Counted from the first letter of the stretch, positions 8,001 through 15,787 are shown. The stretch: DNA of 64,000 nucleotides from Thermosinus carboxydivorans Nor1 (GCF_000169155.1 NZ_AAWL01000011.1:1-64000); one strand, 5' to 3'. Notes: generated from the sequence alone by a model not told the origin. Program-made: numbers and translations.

Positions 8001-9398
8001 CTACCACTTAACTGTATTGATATCAAATACTATTTGCTGGCGCTTAATCCGGTAGGTAATTGCCGCTTCCCAGCAGTGCAAGTTCCTATGCCAGGTAATG
8101 TCCTGGTCATATACGCGGTTATTATTCAGGTCATAACTCTGGTTGAAACTAATGGCGTTCAAACGGTCCATCCGGTACGAAAAACCGGTATCCAACTCTT
8201 TGGCCAGGTCGGTACGCTCGTAGTCGAACAGGGTCGCATTGTTGCGGGTATAGTGGTACCCTACCCACAAGCTCAGCCGCGGCGACCAGGTCTTGGCCAG
8301 GGTAGCGTCAAATTTGTAAATATTTTGGGTCGACCCGTCATAGCTTTCATGGACCTGTTCAATGCCAGTACCTAGGTACAGATTCAGCGAAGGATCCAGT
8401 TTAATCGGATCGCGGCTAAAATACAAGTTGTAATCCTGATGCCAGCTGCTCTTATAGTCGTCGGTCCATTTGCCATACAGCGCATAAAAAGAATAGCTAA
8501 CCGGCAGCGAGCCCAGCCGGCGAGATCCCAGATCCAGCTTAAACTCCGGTTCTTTCTTTATCCAGTTGCCATCGCTGTCACGGTAGTCGCCATCCACCAC
8601 GGTAAAAGTATAGCTTTTCTCCCGGTCAATAAGGCCAAAAGCTGGCTTAAAGCCAGATTTAGTATAATATGCCAAATCGGCAAAGGCGGCAACGTTTTCT
8701 GTCACTGGCGTTTCCAAATATTGCTTTATATAAAAGCCGTCCTCACTGTAGTAGCCGACCCGGGGAAATTCCGACTGACTGTCTTTTTTCCGCAGTGATT
8801 TTTGATACTTAGGCAGACTGAAAATGACCTTGTCTTTAATCCAAAACTTGGCATTATAGGCAATCATTTTTTCGCCGGGCCAGATTTCTACCTTATCAGC
8901 ACTGATATGGTAGTCGGGAACCTGGGCTGGACATTTGGTCATGGTCCCGTCATGCAAAATCATTTCGTTCGGCAATATTTGAATATTTTGAGCAGACACC
9001 CGCTCGTTGCCGATTGTCCCAGCGGCGTTTTGGATCGTGCCGTTTTTCTGTTGGTAATTATAGCGGATTTTTTGACCGGTCAGTTTAGCTTCCGGCTGCA
9101 CCAGCGTCGCCTTACCGTCGACCCAGACCTCGCCTTGTTTGGTATTGCCTTGGACCAAGGCGGCAAACAGCTTGTCCTGGTCCTGCGTTACCTGGACATT
9201 GCCTTGGGCGAACAGGTCGCCGGTGAGGTCGCTAAAATATAGTTTATCGGCTTCGATGACGATCGGCGCTTTCGTTTGGGTTTGCGCCGCGGCTTTTTTG
9301 TCTGCAGCCTTAGTCGCGGCCGCCCCAGTGCCATTGCCTGCGCCGAACGCCAGCAATAGCGCCAATATCCCTAAGAGGAGTCTATTTTTATTATTCAT
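8001..9398 (-). CDS. LptD/OstA-like LPS transport protein
   Basis: 465 residues: a signal peptide (positively charged MNNKNR, then hydrophobic to about residue 28), an OstA-like N-domain with repeated strands (IVIEADKLYFSDLTGDLFAQGNVQVTQDQD, about 45-75), and then a strand-rich region of alternating aromatic/polar residues consistent with an outer-membrane barrel. It is much shorter than proteobacterial LptD (about 780 residues), so the barrel is reduced or this is a partial homologue. It is expected to receive LPS from LptA at the outer membrane. ATG 9398 follows AAGGAG. Confidence 0.75.
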   Translation of the reverse strand: MNNKNRLLLGILALLLAFGAGNGTGAAATKAADKKAAAQTQTKAPIVIEADKLYFSDLTGDLFAQGNVQVTQDQDKLFAALVQGNTKQGEVWVDGKATLVQPEAKLTGQKIRYNYQQKNGTIQNAAGTIGNERVSAQNIQILPNEMILHDGTMTKCPAQVPDYHISADKVEIWPGEKMIAYNAKFWIKDKVIFSLPKYQKSLRKKDSQSEFPRVGYYSEDGFYIKQYLETPVTENVAAFADLAYYTKSGFKPAFGLIDREKSYTFTVVDGDYRDSDGNWIKKEPEFKLDLGSRRLGSLPVSYSFYALYGKWTDDYKSSWHQDYNLYFSRDPIKLDPSLNLYLGTGIEQVHESYDGSTQNIYKFDATLAKTWSPRLSLWVGYHYTRNNATLFDYERTDLAKELDTGFSYRMDRLNAISFNQSYDLNNNRVYDQDITWHRNLHCWEAAITYRIKRQQIVFDINTVKW

Positions 9399-9502
9399 AA
9401 CATACTCCTTACGGTAGTGCTCAATGTTAACACACGGGATTGAACCACAGAGATGATTATGCTAATAAATTGTCATCACAAAGCATGAAAACATTGAAGT
9501 TT

Positions 9503-9583
9503 AACCACAGAGGACACAGAGCGCGTGATATCTATCACGCGAAGAATATAATAATTTAAATTTCTCCGCGTCCTCTGTGGTTC
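9503..9583. repeat. Dispersed ~80-bp palindromic repeat, copy 1
   Basis: It starts AACCACAGAGGACACAGAG and ends with the near-complement CGTCCTCTGTGGTT, with an inner palindrome GCGTGATATCTATCACGC. The region 9399..9922 has no gene: it holds this copy, copies at 9610 and 9730, and a fragment at 9440. Confidence 0.8.
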
Positions 9584-9609
9584 CCTATATTTTCCAACTT
9601 GAAGTCACT

Positions 9610-9703
9610 GATTTTTCAGGGTAGCGCACGGAGAGTGCGATATACATCGCACTTTGGATTTTCAATTAAATTTTAAAAATTTTCTCTGTGTCCTCAGTGG
9701 TTC
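9610..9703. repeat. Dispersed palindromic repeat, copy 2
   Basis: Degenerate copy with inner palindrome AGTGCGATATACATCGCACT and right end CTGTGTCCTCAGTGGTT. Confidence 0.7.
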
Positions 9704-9729
9704 CAATACTCACCGTATGAATTTACCGG

Positions 9730-9812
9730 TTTTTAGGGTAGGACGCGGAGAAAGATACAATTTTTTAGTTTTAGCGCGATGAATATCGCGCCTCTGCGTT
9801 CTCCGCGGTTTA
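9730..9812. repeat. Dispersed palindromic repeat, copy 3
   Basis: It begins AGGGTAGGACGCGGAG, has inner palindrome GCGCGATGAATATCGCGC and ends TTCTCCGCGGTT. Confidence 0.75.
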
Positions 9813-9922
9813 TTATCAATATTCTTATCTATTCTCCAAAATCCCGCCCTTTCCTGCCCCGGCAAGGCCGGTAATATGTAGAAAACAGCCGCCAATTGAC
9901 GGCTGTAAGTAGTTTGTGTCGC

Positions 9923-10840
9923 TTATTTTACTTTTATTCCATAAATATCCATTTCGTTTTTTGTCTGGATGTATAGTTCACTGCCAGCCGGAATGGTTAC
10001 TTCTTTGCCTTGGACAAACGCGCCACCAACGACGCCGACCGGCCCGAGGATAGCCAGCCCGGCTACGGTGGCACCGGCCGCCTTGGCCAGCGACTTGGTT
10101 TCTTCTTTGGCCTTGTCGCCCAGAACCGTATCGACATTGGTACTATCCACCGCCTGGATGGTATCGAAGGACACTTCCAGCTTGGCGTCGCGGCCGAAGT
10201 TTTTCGCCGGCTCGACTTTGGTCACTTTGCCTGTCCCCTGCGCGCCGCGGGCAATCACCAGCATGCCGTCGGCATATACGTCTTCGGCGGCGGTGAAGGT
10301 GACAACGTCCCCAGGACGGCTTTTGCGGGTGTCAAGCGGGGTGGTAATTTTGATTTTGACCAGGGTGTCTTTCGGGACGGTGACCTGGGTGACGGTCGGG
10401 TGACTATCGCCATAGGCCAGCCGCGACAGGCGCTTGAGCCGTTCGTCCAAGGTGCCGGTTTGGGCGTTGCCAAGCATTAGTCGTTCGACGCTTTCGATAC
10501 GCGCCTTGCCGGCATCGGCCGAAACATTGTGAGTAAGCATCCATTCTACCGCGTTCAGGCTGGTGACAAACGACGGCGCGGTAGCCGAGGTGACGCAAGT
10601 ATAGTCATACAGTTTGTCTAGTCGGGCGATCAGCGCTTCTTTTTGTTCTTGCCCGAAAATATCCTTTTCCATACGGGTGATTCGCTCGACCAGCGCACCC
10701 GTCTGCTCGGCGCCATAGATAATTTTTTCGACCGCCGCCATTTTCGCCAATATGGTCGTATCGGCCGCCATTTCCTGGGCCGTCGCAACCGGCATAATCA
10801 CGGTAAGCATCGCTAACAAGCATATAAGCAGTTTGCGCAC
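9923..10840 (-). CDS. Secreted protein with repeated GxxQTGxLxERL units, function unknown
   Basis: 305 residues from GTG 10840 (MRKLLICLLAMLTVIMPVATAQ), which is a clear signal peptide ending near residue 21; GGGAGGT lies 6 nt upstream. Three ~25-residue helical repeats follow: VEKIIYGAEQTGALVERI, MEKDIFGQEQKEALIARL and VERLMLGNAQTGTLDERL. The C-terminal half is strand-rich (VTVPKDTLVKIKITTPLD, then VSFDTIQAVD), with a Gly/Ala-rich hydrophobic stretch AAGATVAGLAILGPVGVVGG that could sit in or on a membrane. I do not recognise a named family. Location outside the cytoplasm is likely. Confidence 0.75.
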   Translation of the reverse strand: MRKLLICLLAMLTVIMPVATAQEMAADTTILAKMAAVEKIIYGAEQTGALVERITRMEKDIFGQEQKEALIARLDKLYDYTCVTSATAPSFVTSLNAVEWMLTHNVSADAGKARIESVERLMLGNAQTGTLDERLKRLSRLAYGDSHPTVTQVTVPKDTLVKIKITTPLDTRKSRPGDVVTFTAAEDVYADGMLVIARGAQGTGKVTKVEPAKNFGRDAKLEVSFDTIQAVDSTNVDTVLGDKAKEETKSLAKAAGATVAGLAILGPVGVVGGAFVQGKEVTIPAGSELYIQTKNEMDIYGIKVK

Positions 10841-10929
10841 AGATTTACCTCCCACCGTTTTTGTCGTTCTATGTTTGGCAACTTATTTCGTTGCCAAGCC
10901 GCCAATATCCTGCTGCCAATTGGCGTTTA

Positions 10930-10958
10930 TTGACATTTGGGCGGCGGTAAAATATGAT
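10930..10958 (+). promoter_or_regulatory. Sigma-A promoter of the MNT/HEPN pair
   Basis: TTGACA, 17-nt spacer, TATGAT. This is a near-consensus vegetative promoter about 40 bp before the MNT start. Confidence 0.65.
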
Positions 10959-10996
10959 GGAGGTAGAATTACGGTTTTTGATGGTGGTGGACTTTG

Positions 10997-11308
10997 ATGA
11001 CGCACTATCAGGCACTAGGCCCGATAACAGATTATCTTGTTAAAAACTATTCGCCCGAAAAAATAATTGTTTTTGGTTCATGTGCCCGCCGCGCTGTCCG
11101 GCCGCATAGCGACATCGACCTTTGCCTGGTCTTGCCGGCAGCCGACAAGCGCCAGCTCCGGGCGGAAATTGGGCGCGGCCTGATGGAACTTATCGACTAC
11201 GATGTCGACCTGATTATCATGACACCCGAGGAATGGGAGCGCGATGCCTACCGGTCCGGTACGTTCGCCGGGCTGATCCGCGAAAAAGGAGTTGTCTTAT
11301 ATGGTTGA
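10997..11308 (+). CDS. Minimal nucleotidyltransferase (MNT), antitoxin of HEPN/MNT module
   Basis: 103 residues with the pol-beta-type motif GS-x10-DxD: FGSCARRAVRPHSDIDL, plus a later third acidic residue in YDVDLIIM. Proteins of this family (MntA-like) act with an adjacent HEPN protein, and known examples neutralise it by adding AMP or nucleotides. The start is the ATG at 10997; a TTG one codon upstream is an alternative. It overlaps the HEPN gene by 8 bp, which fixes the pair as an operon. Confidence 0.88.
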   Translation: MTHYQALGPITDYLVKNYSPEKIIVFGSCARRAVRPHSDIDLCLVLPAADKRQLRAEIGRGLMELIDYDVDLIIMTPEEWERDAYRSGTFAGLIREKGVVLYG

Positions 11309-11690
11309 TACCAAAGATTATCTGCAATGGCTGGCCAAAGCCGAAAATGATCTTAAAGCCGCCAAACTTATTTTAGCCGGTGAGCAGCTGTATGATATTA
11401 GTGCCTTTCATTGCCAGCAATGCGTGGAAAAAGCACTTAAAGCATATGTGCTGTATCATGAAGGTATTATTATGGAAACACATAGTCTGCCTCGCCTCAA
11501 TCAGCGATGCGCCAAGCATGATCACACCTTCCTAAGTTTCGCAGATTCATTACATATTTTAAATTCATTCTACATTGAGACGCGTTATCCGGCAGTAGAC
11601 GAACTTATCGTTACCCGTGCAAACGCCGAAAGTGCCGTTGACGTGGCTAATCGTGTATTGGAATATGTGAAGAACAGCTTGAATGCGTAA
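11301..11690 (+). CDS. HEPN domain protein, toxin of HEPN/MNT module
   Basis: 129 residues, all-alpha HEPN fold: WLAKAENDLKAAKLIL, then AFHCQQCVEKALKAYV (a family hallmark) and FYIETRYP near residue 93, which resembles the RxxxxH/R-Y-P region. ATG 11301 has AAGGAG 10 nt upstream. HEPN partners of MNT proteins are typically RNases. Here the classic R-x4-6-H is not obvious, so RNase activity is uncertain. Confidence 0.85.
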   Translation: MVDTKDYLQWLAKAENDLKAAKLILAGEQLYDISAFHCQQCVEKALKAYVLYHEGIIMETHSLPRLNQRCAKHDHTFLSFADSLHILNSFYIETRYPAVDELIVTRANAESAVDVANRVLEYVKNSLNA

Positions 11691-11728
11691 AAATTTAAGG
11701 ACACCTGGCGGTGTCCTTAAATTTTTAC
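11691..11728. terminator. Bidirectional terminator between convergent genes
   Basis: A perfect inverted repeat: AAATTTAAGGACACC, loop TGGC, GGTGTCCTTAAATTT, with A and T runs on either side so it can work in both directions. Its right arm overlaps the last codons of the minus-strand gene ending at 11717. Confidence 0.9.
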
Positions 11729-12145
11729 ATCAATTACGGCCGATACGCCCACGCCCTGGACGCGGGAGAAGTTGGTCGGGTTTTTGCTGTCGATGGGAAT
11801 GAGAGCCTTGACGCGGAACTGGTTGCCGTTGAAGTTGCCCTCGATCTGGATGACAGCCTCAGTTTGGTCGACCAGCTCCTGCGGGCCGGTTACCTGGGCC
11901 GCGCCGATGTGGCCGCCGCTGCCAAAGGAGATGATAGGCACGACTTTGGTAGCGTAGTCGGTGCCGGCGCCGTGCTTGGCCATGAGGGTATTGATAAAGT
12001 TGTTGAGCGGCGTGGCAAATTTGTCGACCAGAAGGCCGATGCCGCCGACTTTGAGGATGTCGCCAAGACCGAAGGCCTGGACGGCGGGAGCGGCCGTCAG
12101 CACCAGGCAGACGGCAAGAAGACTGGCAACAACGCGTTTTTTCAT
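11717..12145 (-). CDS. Small secreted protein, function unknown
   Basis: 142 residues from ATG 12145 with GAGGTGA upstream. A signal peptide (MKKRVVASLLAVCLVLTAAPAVQA) is followed by FGLGDILKVGGIGLLVDKFATPLNNFINTLM, an amphipathic segment, and then a strand-rich C-terminus (VIQIEGNFNGNQFRVKALIPID). I do not recognise a family. The last codons sit in the terminator stem. Confidence 0.75.
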   Translation of the reverse strand: MKKRVVASLLAVCLVLTAAPAVQAFGLGDILKVGGIGLLVDKFATPLNNFINTLMAKHGAGTDYATKVVPIISFGSGGHIGAAQVTGPQELVDQTEAVIQIEGNFNGNQFRVKALIPIDSKNPTNFSRVQGVGVSAVIDVKI

Positions 12146-12171
12146 GATGATCACCTCTATTTTTATATTTT

Positions 12172-12204
12172 TTAACCGCAAAGACCACGAAGGCCGCAAA
12201 GGGT
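12172..12204. repeat. Partial dispersed repeat (AACCGCAAAGACCACGAAGG type)
   Basis: A half-copy of the palindromic intergenic family, between the secreted protein and the coiled-coil protein. Confidence 0.55.
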
Positions 12205-12711
12205 TTATTTCGCAAATTTAAGGCGCAGTACCTCTGCTTCCTGGTTCAATAAGCGCATATTAAGTGCGCCTATTTTCGCTTCAATGGCGGCAAGGTCGTC
12301 CCGGGTCGCGACTTCGGCCGATAATTTATCAAGCTGAGCTTGCAGATTAGCTATTTGGCCAGTCAGACATTCAACATTATGACCCAGATTATGAACTTGG
12401 GCGCCCAATTCTTGCGTTCGATGCAATAGCGCCTGAATAAAACTGCTGTTTTCTTCTTGACGGCCCTCCATAACTTTCATGCGCTGCTCAAGCCCATCCA
12501 TGCGCTGTTCCAAACTGTCCATGCGTTGCTCAAGGCCGTCCATGCACTGTTCTAAGTTGTCCATCCGGCACTCAAGACTATCGAGACGTGTTTCAACTCT
12601 ATCTAGCCTTTGTTCAACTTTGTCTAACCTCTGTTCAATATTATCTAATCTACACTCAATGCCTGTTAGCTTTTCGATAACCAAAGTTTGAAACTTTTCC
12701 ATATCCACCAT
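12205..12711 (-). CDS. Coiled-coil protein with exact heptad repeats
   Basis: 168 residues starting at ATG 12711 (GGGGTGGCA upstream). Residues 16-80 are about nine near-identical seven-residue units of the type LEQRMDG/VEQRLDR, a textbook heptad coiled coil. A second helical part (SAEVATRDDLAAIEAKIGALNMRLLNQEAEVLRLKFAK) follows. There is no signal peptide or membrane segment. Short proteins of this kind are common in Negativicutes and Clostridia but have no assigned role. The repeat is visible at DNA level, so unit number may vary between strains. Confidence 0.75.
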   Translation of the reverse strand: MVDMEKFQTLVIEKLTGIECRLDNIEQRLDKVEQRLDRVETRLDSLECRMDNLEQCMDGLEQRMDSLEQRMDGLEQRMKVMEGRQEENSSFIQALLHRTQELGAQVHNLGHNVECLTGQIANLQAQLDKLSAEVATRDDLAAIEAKIGALNMRLLNQEAEVLRLKFAK

Positions 12712-12784
12712 TGCCACCCCCCACCATTTTGTTAGCTTTATTTTACCACTGTTATCAATTAACTGGCAATGAAAAATGGCGTAA

Positions 12785-12824
12785 TTGCATTGTACCCACT
12801 TATTTGCTATTATTGTATTACAAT
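12785..12824 (+). promoter_or_regulatory. Promoter and palindromic operator of RHH/RelE module
   Basis: TTGCAT, 17 nt, TATTAT at 12785..12813, directly overlapped by the palindrome ATTGTATTACAAT (12812..12824). An operator at this place fits autorepression by the ribbon-helix-helix antitoxin. Confidence 0.5.
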
Positions 12825-12852
12825 GTATTGCAAAATAAGGAGGCTTCAGGTT

Positions 12853-13092
12853 ATGGCCGCTCTTAAGACCATCGTTTCCGTCCGCTTCACCCCCAGAGAA
12901 AAACGGCTGCTCGAGGCATACGCCAAGCTGCACGGCAAAAAACAGTCCGATGTTCTGCGTGAAGCGGCAATGCGATTAATTGAAGACGACCAGGATTTCC
13001 GCCTGCTGGAAGAAGCAAAACGCAAAACCGAGCGGTACTATACGCTGAAGGAAGCGAGGCAGGAACTTGAGCTGGAAAGTGAAACTGTCTGA
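12853..13092 (+). CDS. Ribbon-helix-helix antitoxin (RelB/DUF6290-like)
   Basis: 79 residues from ATG 12853 with AAGGAGG upstream. The N-terminal strand TIVSVRFTPREKRLLEAYAKLHGKKQSDVLREAAMRLIE is the DNA-binding RHH fold; the charged C-terminus (FRLLEEAKRKTERYYTLKEARQELEL) would wrap the toxin. It overlaps the downstream RelE-type gene by 26 bp. Confidence 0.85.
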   Translation: MAALKTIVSVRFTPREKRLLEAYAKLHGKKQSDVLREAAMRLIEDDQDFRLLEEAKRKTERYYTLKEARQELELESETV

Positions 13093-13345
13093 CCAGGTCG
13101 TCAAGCAACTCAAAAAAATCGATCCGGTCGCCAGAGAAATGCTTCTTACCTACCTTGAACAGCGCATTGAAGGCTCTGCCGACCCGCGCCGATATGGCGA
13201 ACCGTTAAAAGGAAATTTGAGTGGTTATTGGCGCTACCGGATTGGCCAGTACCGATTGCTATGCGAAATTGAAGATATTGAAGATAATGAAGTCACAGTG
13301 TATGTCATAGCCATAGGTCATCGGCGAGAAATTTATTATAGGTAA
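13067..13345 (+). CDS. RelE/ParE-family toxin
   Basis: 92 residues from TTG 13067 (AGGCAGGAA upstream). It shows the family pattern VKLSDQVVKQLKKIDP, then YGEPLKGNLSGYWRYRIGQYRLLCEIED and a basic end IAIGHRREIYYR. RelE members cleave mRNA in the ribosome; ParE members poison gyrase. The Arg/Tyr-rich C-terminus is closer to the RelE side. It is co-translated with the RHH antitoxin. Confidence 0.88.
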   Translation: MSWKVKLSDQVVKQLKKIDPVAREMLLTYLEQRIEGSADPRRYGEPLKGNLSGYWRYRIGQYRLLCEIEDIEDNEVTVYVIAIGHRREIYYR

Positions 13346-13373
13346 CTTTTTCCATTGTCAAAAGAACCGTCCC
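13341..13373. repeat. 33-bp direct repeat, left copy
   Basis: It contains CCATTGTCAAAAGAACCGTC. The second copy (14214..14246) has one mismatch over 33 bp. The two copies bracket the AbrB/PIN module exactly. Confidence 0.8.
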
Positions 13374-13463
13374 CCTGACACTTTCCTGACGAAAAACTGG
13401 CAATAAAAAGCGGAGTGTTGGTATGTTGGTATGTTTAAAATTAAAGAAACTAGGTCACTTCAT

Positions 13464-13492
13464 TTACAATTATTTAATTTTGCTTTAAAATA
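13464..13492 (+). promoter_or_regulatory. Candidate promoter of AbrB/PIN module
   Basis: TTTACA, 17 nt, TAAAAT, about 45 bp before the start codon. Confidence 0.5.
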
Positions 13493-13535
13493 AAGATGCA
13501 AACGTTTTTTAAATTATTTGCAAGGAGGTGCGTTT

Positions 13536-13814
13536 ATGACCGAATTTCGCATCCCTGTTAGCAGCCAAGGGCAAATTACCTTGCCTAAGCCGGTCAGAGA
13601 ACGTCTTGGCATAAAAAGCGGCAAACCCAGTCGTGTTACCATCCATGTGCGCGGCGACGGAGCCGTCGTCATTGAACCAGAGCCAACGGTGGACAGCTTG
13701 TTTGGCATCCTCAAACCAGCGTCTCCGGTCAAGCCGGCTAATATTTACGAAATAAGGGAGGCACTGGTGCATGAACGGATGCGCACCCTCGGCTACGCCT
13801 CGAAGGCTGATTGA
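13536..13814 (+). CDS. AbrB/MazE-type antitoxin (VapB-like)
   Basis: 92 residues from ATG 13536 with AAGGAGGTG. The swapped-hairpin DNA-binding fold is seen in FRIPVSSQGQITLPKPVRERLGIKSG; the C-terminal part (DSLFGILKPASPVKPANIYEIREALVHERM) is the toxin-binding tail. It overlaps the PIN toxin gene by 44 bp. Confidence 0.88.
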   Translation: MTEFRIPVSSQGQITLPKPVRERLGIKSGKPSRVTIHVRGDGAVVIEPEPTVDSLFGILKPASPVKPANIYEIREALVHERMRTLGYASKAD

Positions 13815-14205
13815 CACAAACATTATGCTGCGCTACCTCGTCGGCGACGGCGGGGAACAAGCAATAAAAGCGCGCGGGCTGTTTCAGGACGCCAGTGACG
13901 GCAAAGTCATCCTTGTCATTCCTGAAGTAGTCTTGGTGGAATGTGTCCACGTTCTACGCAGCTACTACCGGGTAGATCGCGCCGATATTGCCAAGGCATT
14001 ACGCGGAGTAATCCGCTTGCCTGGCGTTGAAACCATGACGCCTGCACCTGTTCTCACCCGAAGCCTTGACTTTTTTGCAAGCGTAAATGTTCCTTGGCCT
14101 GACGCACTTATTGCCGCGAACGCCCTGGAACAAATGGCACCAGAAATTTATTCGTTTGACGGACATTTTGACAAGTTTGACGGCGTCAGGAAATTGACGC
14201 CGTAG
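13771..14205 (+). CDS. PIN-domain ribonuclease toxin (VapC-like)
   Basis: 144 residues. The four acidic positions of the PIN active site are visible: RLIDTNIMLRYL (Asp15), VVLVECVHVL (Glu), WPDALIAANAL (Asp) and YSFDGHFDKF (Asp). ATG 13771 lies inside the antitoxin gene, with GGGAGG upstream. It is predicted to cleave tRNA or rRNA. The AbrB/PIN pair is enclosed by 33-bp direct repeats, as if carried as a cassette. Confidence 0.9.
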   Translation: MNGCAPSATPRRLIDTNIMLRYLVGDGGEQAIKARGLFQDASDGKVILVIPEVVLVECVHVLRSYYRVDRADIAKALRGVIRLPGVETMTPAPVLTRSLDFFASVNVPWPDALIAANALEQMAPEIYSFDGHFDKFDGVRKLTP

Positions 14206-14213
14206 AATATTAT

Positions 14214-14246
14214 GGTAATTTTTTCCATTGTCAAAAGAACCGTCCC
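14214..14246. repeat. 33-bp direct repeat, right copy
   Basis: Matches 13341..13373 except for one base. It lies nine bases after the PIN toxin stop. Confidence 0.8.
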
Positions 14247-14271
14247 TGTGACAATCCCCTTGCGGCAATGT

Positions 14272-14310
14272 AAAAGCCTCTCCTGAATAACAGGAGAGGC
14301 TTTTTTTTTT
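14272..14310. terminator. Terminator between PIN toxin and porin genes
   Basis: Stem AGCCTCTCCTG / CAGGAGAGGCT with loop AATAA, followed by ten T on the plus strand; on the minus strand a short T run follows. It can serve both convergent genes. Confidence 0.85.
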
Positions 14311-14322
14311 ATGCAATAAGTC

Positions 14323-15306
14323 TTAGAATTTGTAGGTGACGGTGGTGCGGAAGGATGTGTTGTCTTTATCCTTCTTATCACCGGAAATATAGGTCATGTC
14401 TTTGTAGAACAGGCTGAAGGTGGTATCTTTATCCAATGCATGGTCGTAACCGAGGTACAGGCCTTTTTGGTTATTGTCAAAATCGGTCCAGCCGCCCATG
14501 TCACCGTTGGCTTCAACTCTGCTATAGAAAGCATAAGCGGAGTTTTTCTTGTCGAAGGCGTAAGTGGCACCAAAGACATAAGCGGTGTCATTTTTGTCCG
14601 CATCGGATTTGGCATACTCAGCCAGGTAGGTAGCTTTGCCTACGGTGTAGGCAGTGTTGACCGCCCAGTGGTTAGTATCGTCTTTGGACGCGTCGGCGTA
14701 GTTGTACTTACCGACAATCGCCCCGACCGTCAAATCTTTCGCCGGGCTGTAGGAAGCTTGGAGAGCATAGATTTTGTCTTTATTCGCCGATCTGTCATCC
14801 CACAGTCTGCCGCCGATAAATTTAATGTCAGTCGAACCGGACTTACCAGTAATAGATACACCTTCAACGGCACCCATACGAATACCCATGTAGCCTTCGG
14901 TGCTGAAGAGAGTTGCTACCCCACCAATGGTCGCACCCTGACGACCGACATTGTAGGTCCAACCTTTGTCTTTGTAAACAATGCCGAAGCGGTCAAGCGA
15001 AGTGGCGCTGTCTTTATCATAGTTGGGATACTCTTGGTTAAAGTCAGCGCCAACATAGTCGCCAGTTAATTTCTGGTAAGCAAACCGCAGATAAGCATCG
15101 GTTTTGTCATCAAGCTGAGCCTTGACATTAAGGCGCAGCCAAAACTTGCCGCCTTCTTTGTCGTCATCAGCAGGAATATCTGAAGTATTCCAACGGTAAT
15201 GGAGCTTTATATCGCCGTTGGTCTCGACGGCCGGAGCCGCAAAGACGGAAGCGGCGGAAAGAGTGATCATGGCTGCAACAGCCGCCGCGAGTAAACGTTT
15301 TTTCAT
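14323..15306 (-). CDS. Outer-membrane porin (16-strand type, no SLH domain)
   Basis: 327 residues. A signal peptide MKKRLLAAAVAAMITLSAASVFA is followed by alternating beta strands (IKLHYRWN, FWLRLNVKAQL, AYLRFAYQKL, GIVYKDKGWTYNVGRQ). The chain ends in TTVTYKF, the C-terminal aromatic signature recognised by the BAM complex. It lacks the SLH domain of the two neighbouring porins, so it would not be tethered to peptidoglycan in the same way. Its leader has a sigma-H-like promoter and the conserved-loop hairpin shared with its neighbours. Confidence 0.88.
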   Translation of the reverse strand: MKKRLLAAAVAAMITLSAASVFAAPAVETNGDIKLHYRWNTSDIPADDDKEGGKFWLRLNVKAQLDDKTDAYLRFAYQKLTGDYVGADFNQEYPNYDKDSATSLDRFGIVYKDKGWTYNVGRQGATIGGVATLFSTEGYMGIRMGAVEGVSITGKSGSTDIKFIGGRLWDDRSANKDKIYALQASYSPAKDLTVGAIVGKYNYADASKDDTNHWAVNTAYTVGKATYLAEYAKSDADKNDTAYVFGATYAFDKKNSAYAFYSRVEANGDMGGWTDFDNNQKGLYLGYDHALDKDTTFSLFYKDMTYISGDKKDKDNTSFRTTVTYKF

Positions 15307-15376
15307 GCTAGTTCCTCCTTAACTTAGTCTGGTCGATAATGGGTTAAAACAGGTTGTTCGGGCAGCATATCATCCG

Positions 15377-15398
15377 GCAAGTGTCCATGTTTCCTTGC
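15377..15398 (-). ncRNA. Porin leader hairpin with conserved 12-nt loop, copy A
   Basis: On the minus strand: stem GCAAG/CTTGC closing loop GAAACATGGACA. The loop is shared with hairpins at 17162 and 19306 while the stem changes in a compensated way. An outer stem GGCGGCA/TGCTGCC may enclose it. Confidence 0.5.
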
Positions 15399-15506
15399 TG
15401 GCCTAACGTGCCGCCTGGTCGTCCTCTCCGCTTGTCGGCCTGCTGAGTTTGTCACCAACCTTTCCCGCCGGGTTTAGCGTCGCAGCACGACCTGGTATGG
15501 CAGGAA

Positions 15507-15535
15507 TTATTCGGCATAAGTGATGAAATTCCTGC
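15507..15535 (-). promoter_or_regulatory. Sigma-H-like promoter of porin at 14323
   Basis: GCAGGAATT, 11 nt, GCCGAATAA, matching the Firmicute sigma-H pattern RnAGGAwWW-N11/12-RnnGAATww. It predicts a leader of about 195 nt. The remaining part of 15307..15747 shows no gene. Confidence 0.6.
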
Positions 15536-15747
15536 TTTGTAAGCTCATTGATGTAAATATTATTTAAGTATACTATCAATAAATAGTTGAAGGTTACACT
15601 TTAGTATATTAGGCATAAACAACCGATCTAAACATTAACACAATTATTATAAAATTATCCAACATGCTGTAAAGGATTGTGATTGCGCCTGCCTCGCCTG
15701 CCGTGGACTTTCACCACCTAGCCAGCGCCCATGCCGGGCGCACATAA

Positions 15748-15783
15748 GAAAAACCGCTGGCAATATGCCAGCGGTTTTTTTGT
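15748..15783. terminator. Terminator of the SLH porin at 15788
   Basis: Stem ACCGCTGGCA / TGCCAGCGGT with loop ATA, flanked by an A run (minus-strand T run) and a T run. Confidence 0.85.
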
Positions 15784-15787
15784 AGGT

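Noticed and set aside
9710..9895. Minus-strand frame of 61 residues containing RRTQRRDIHRA
   Set aside because: It is encoded by a dispersed intergenic repeat; the same peptide type appears wherever the repeat lies, and there is no ribosome site.
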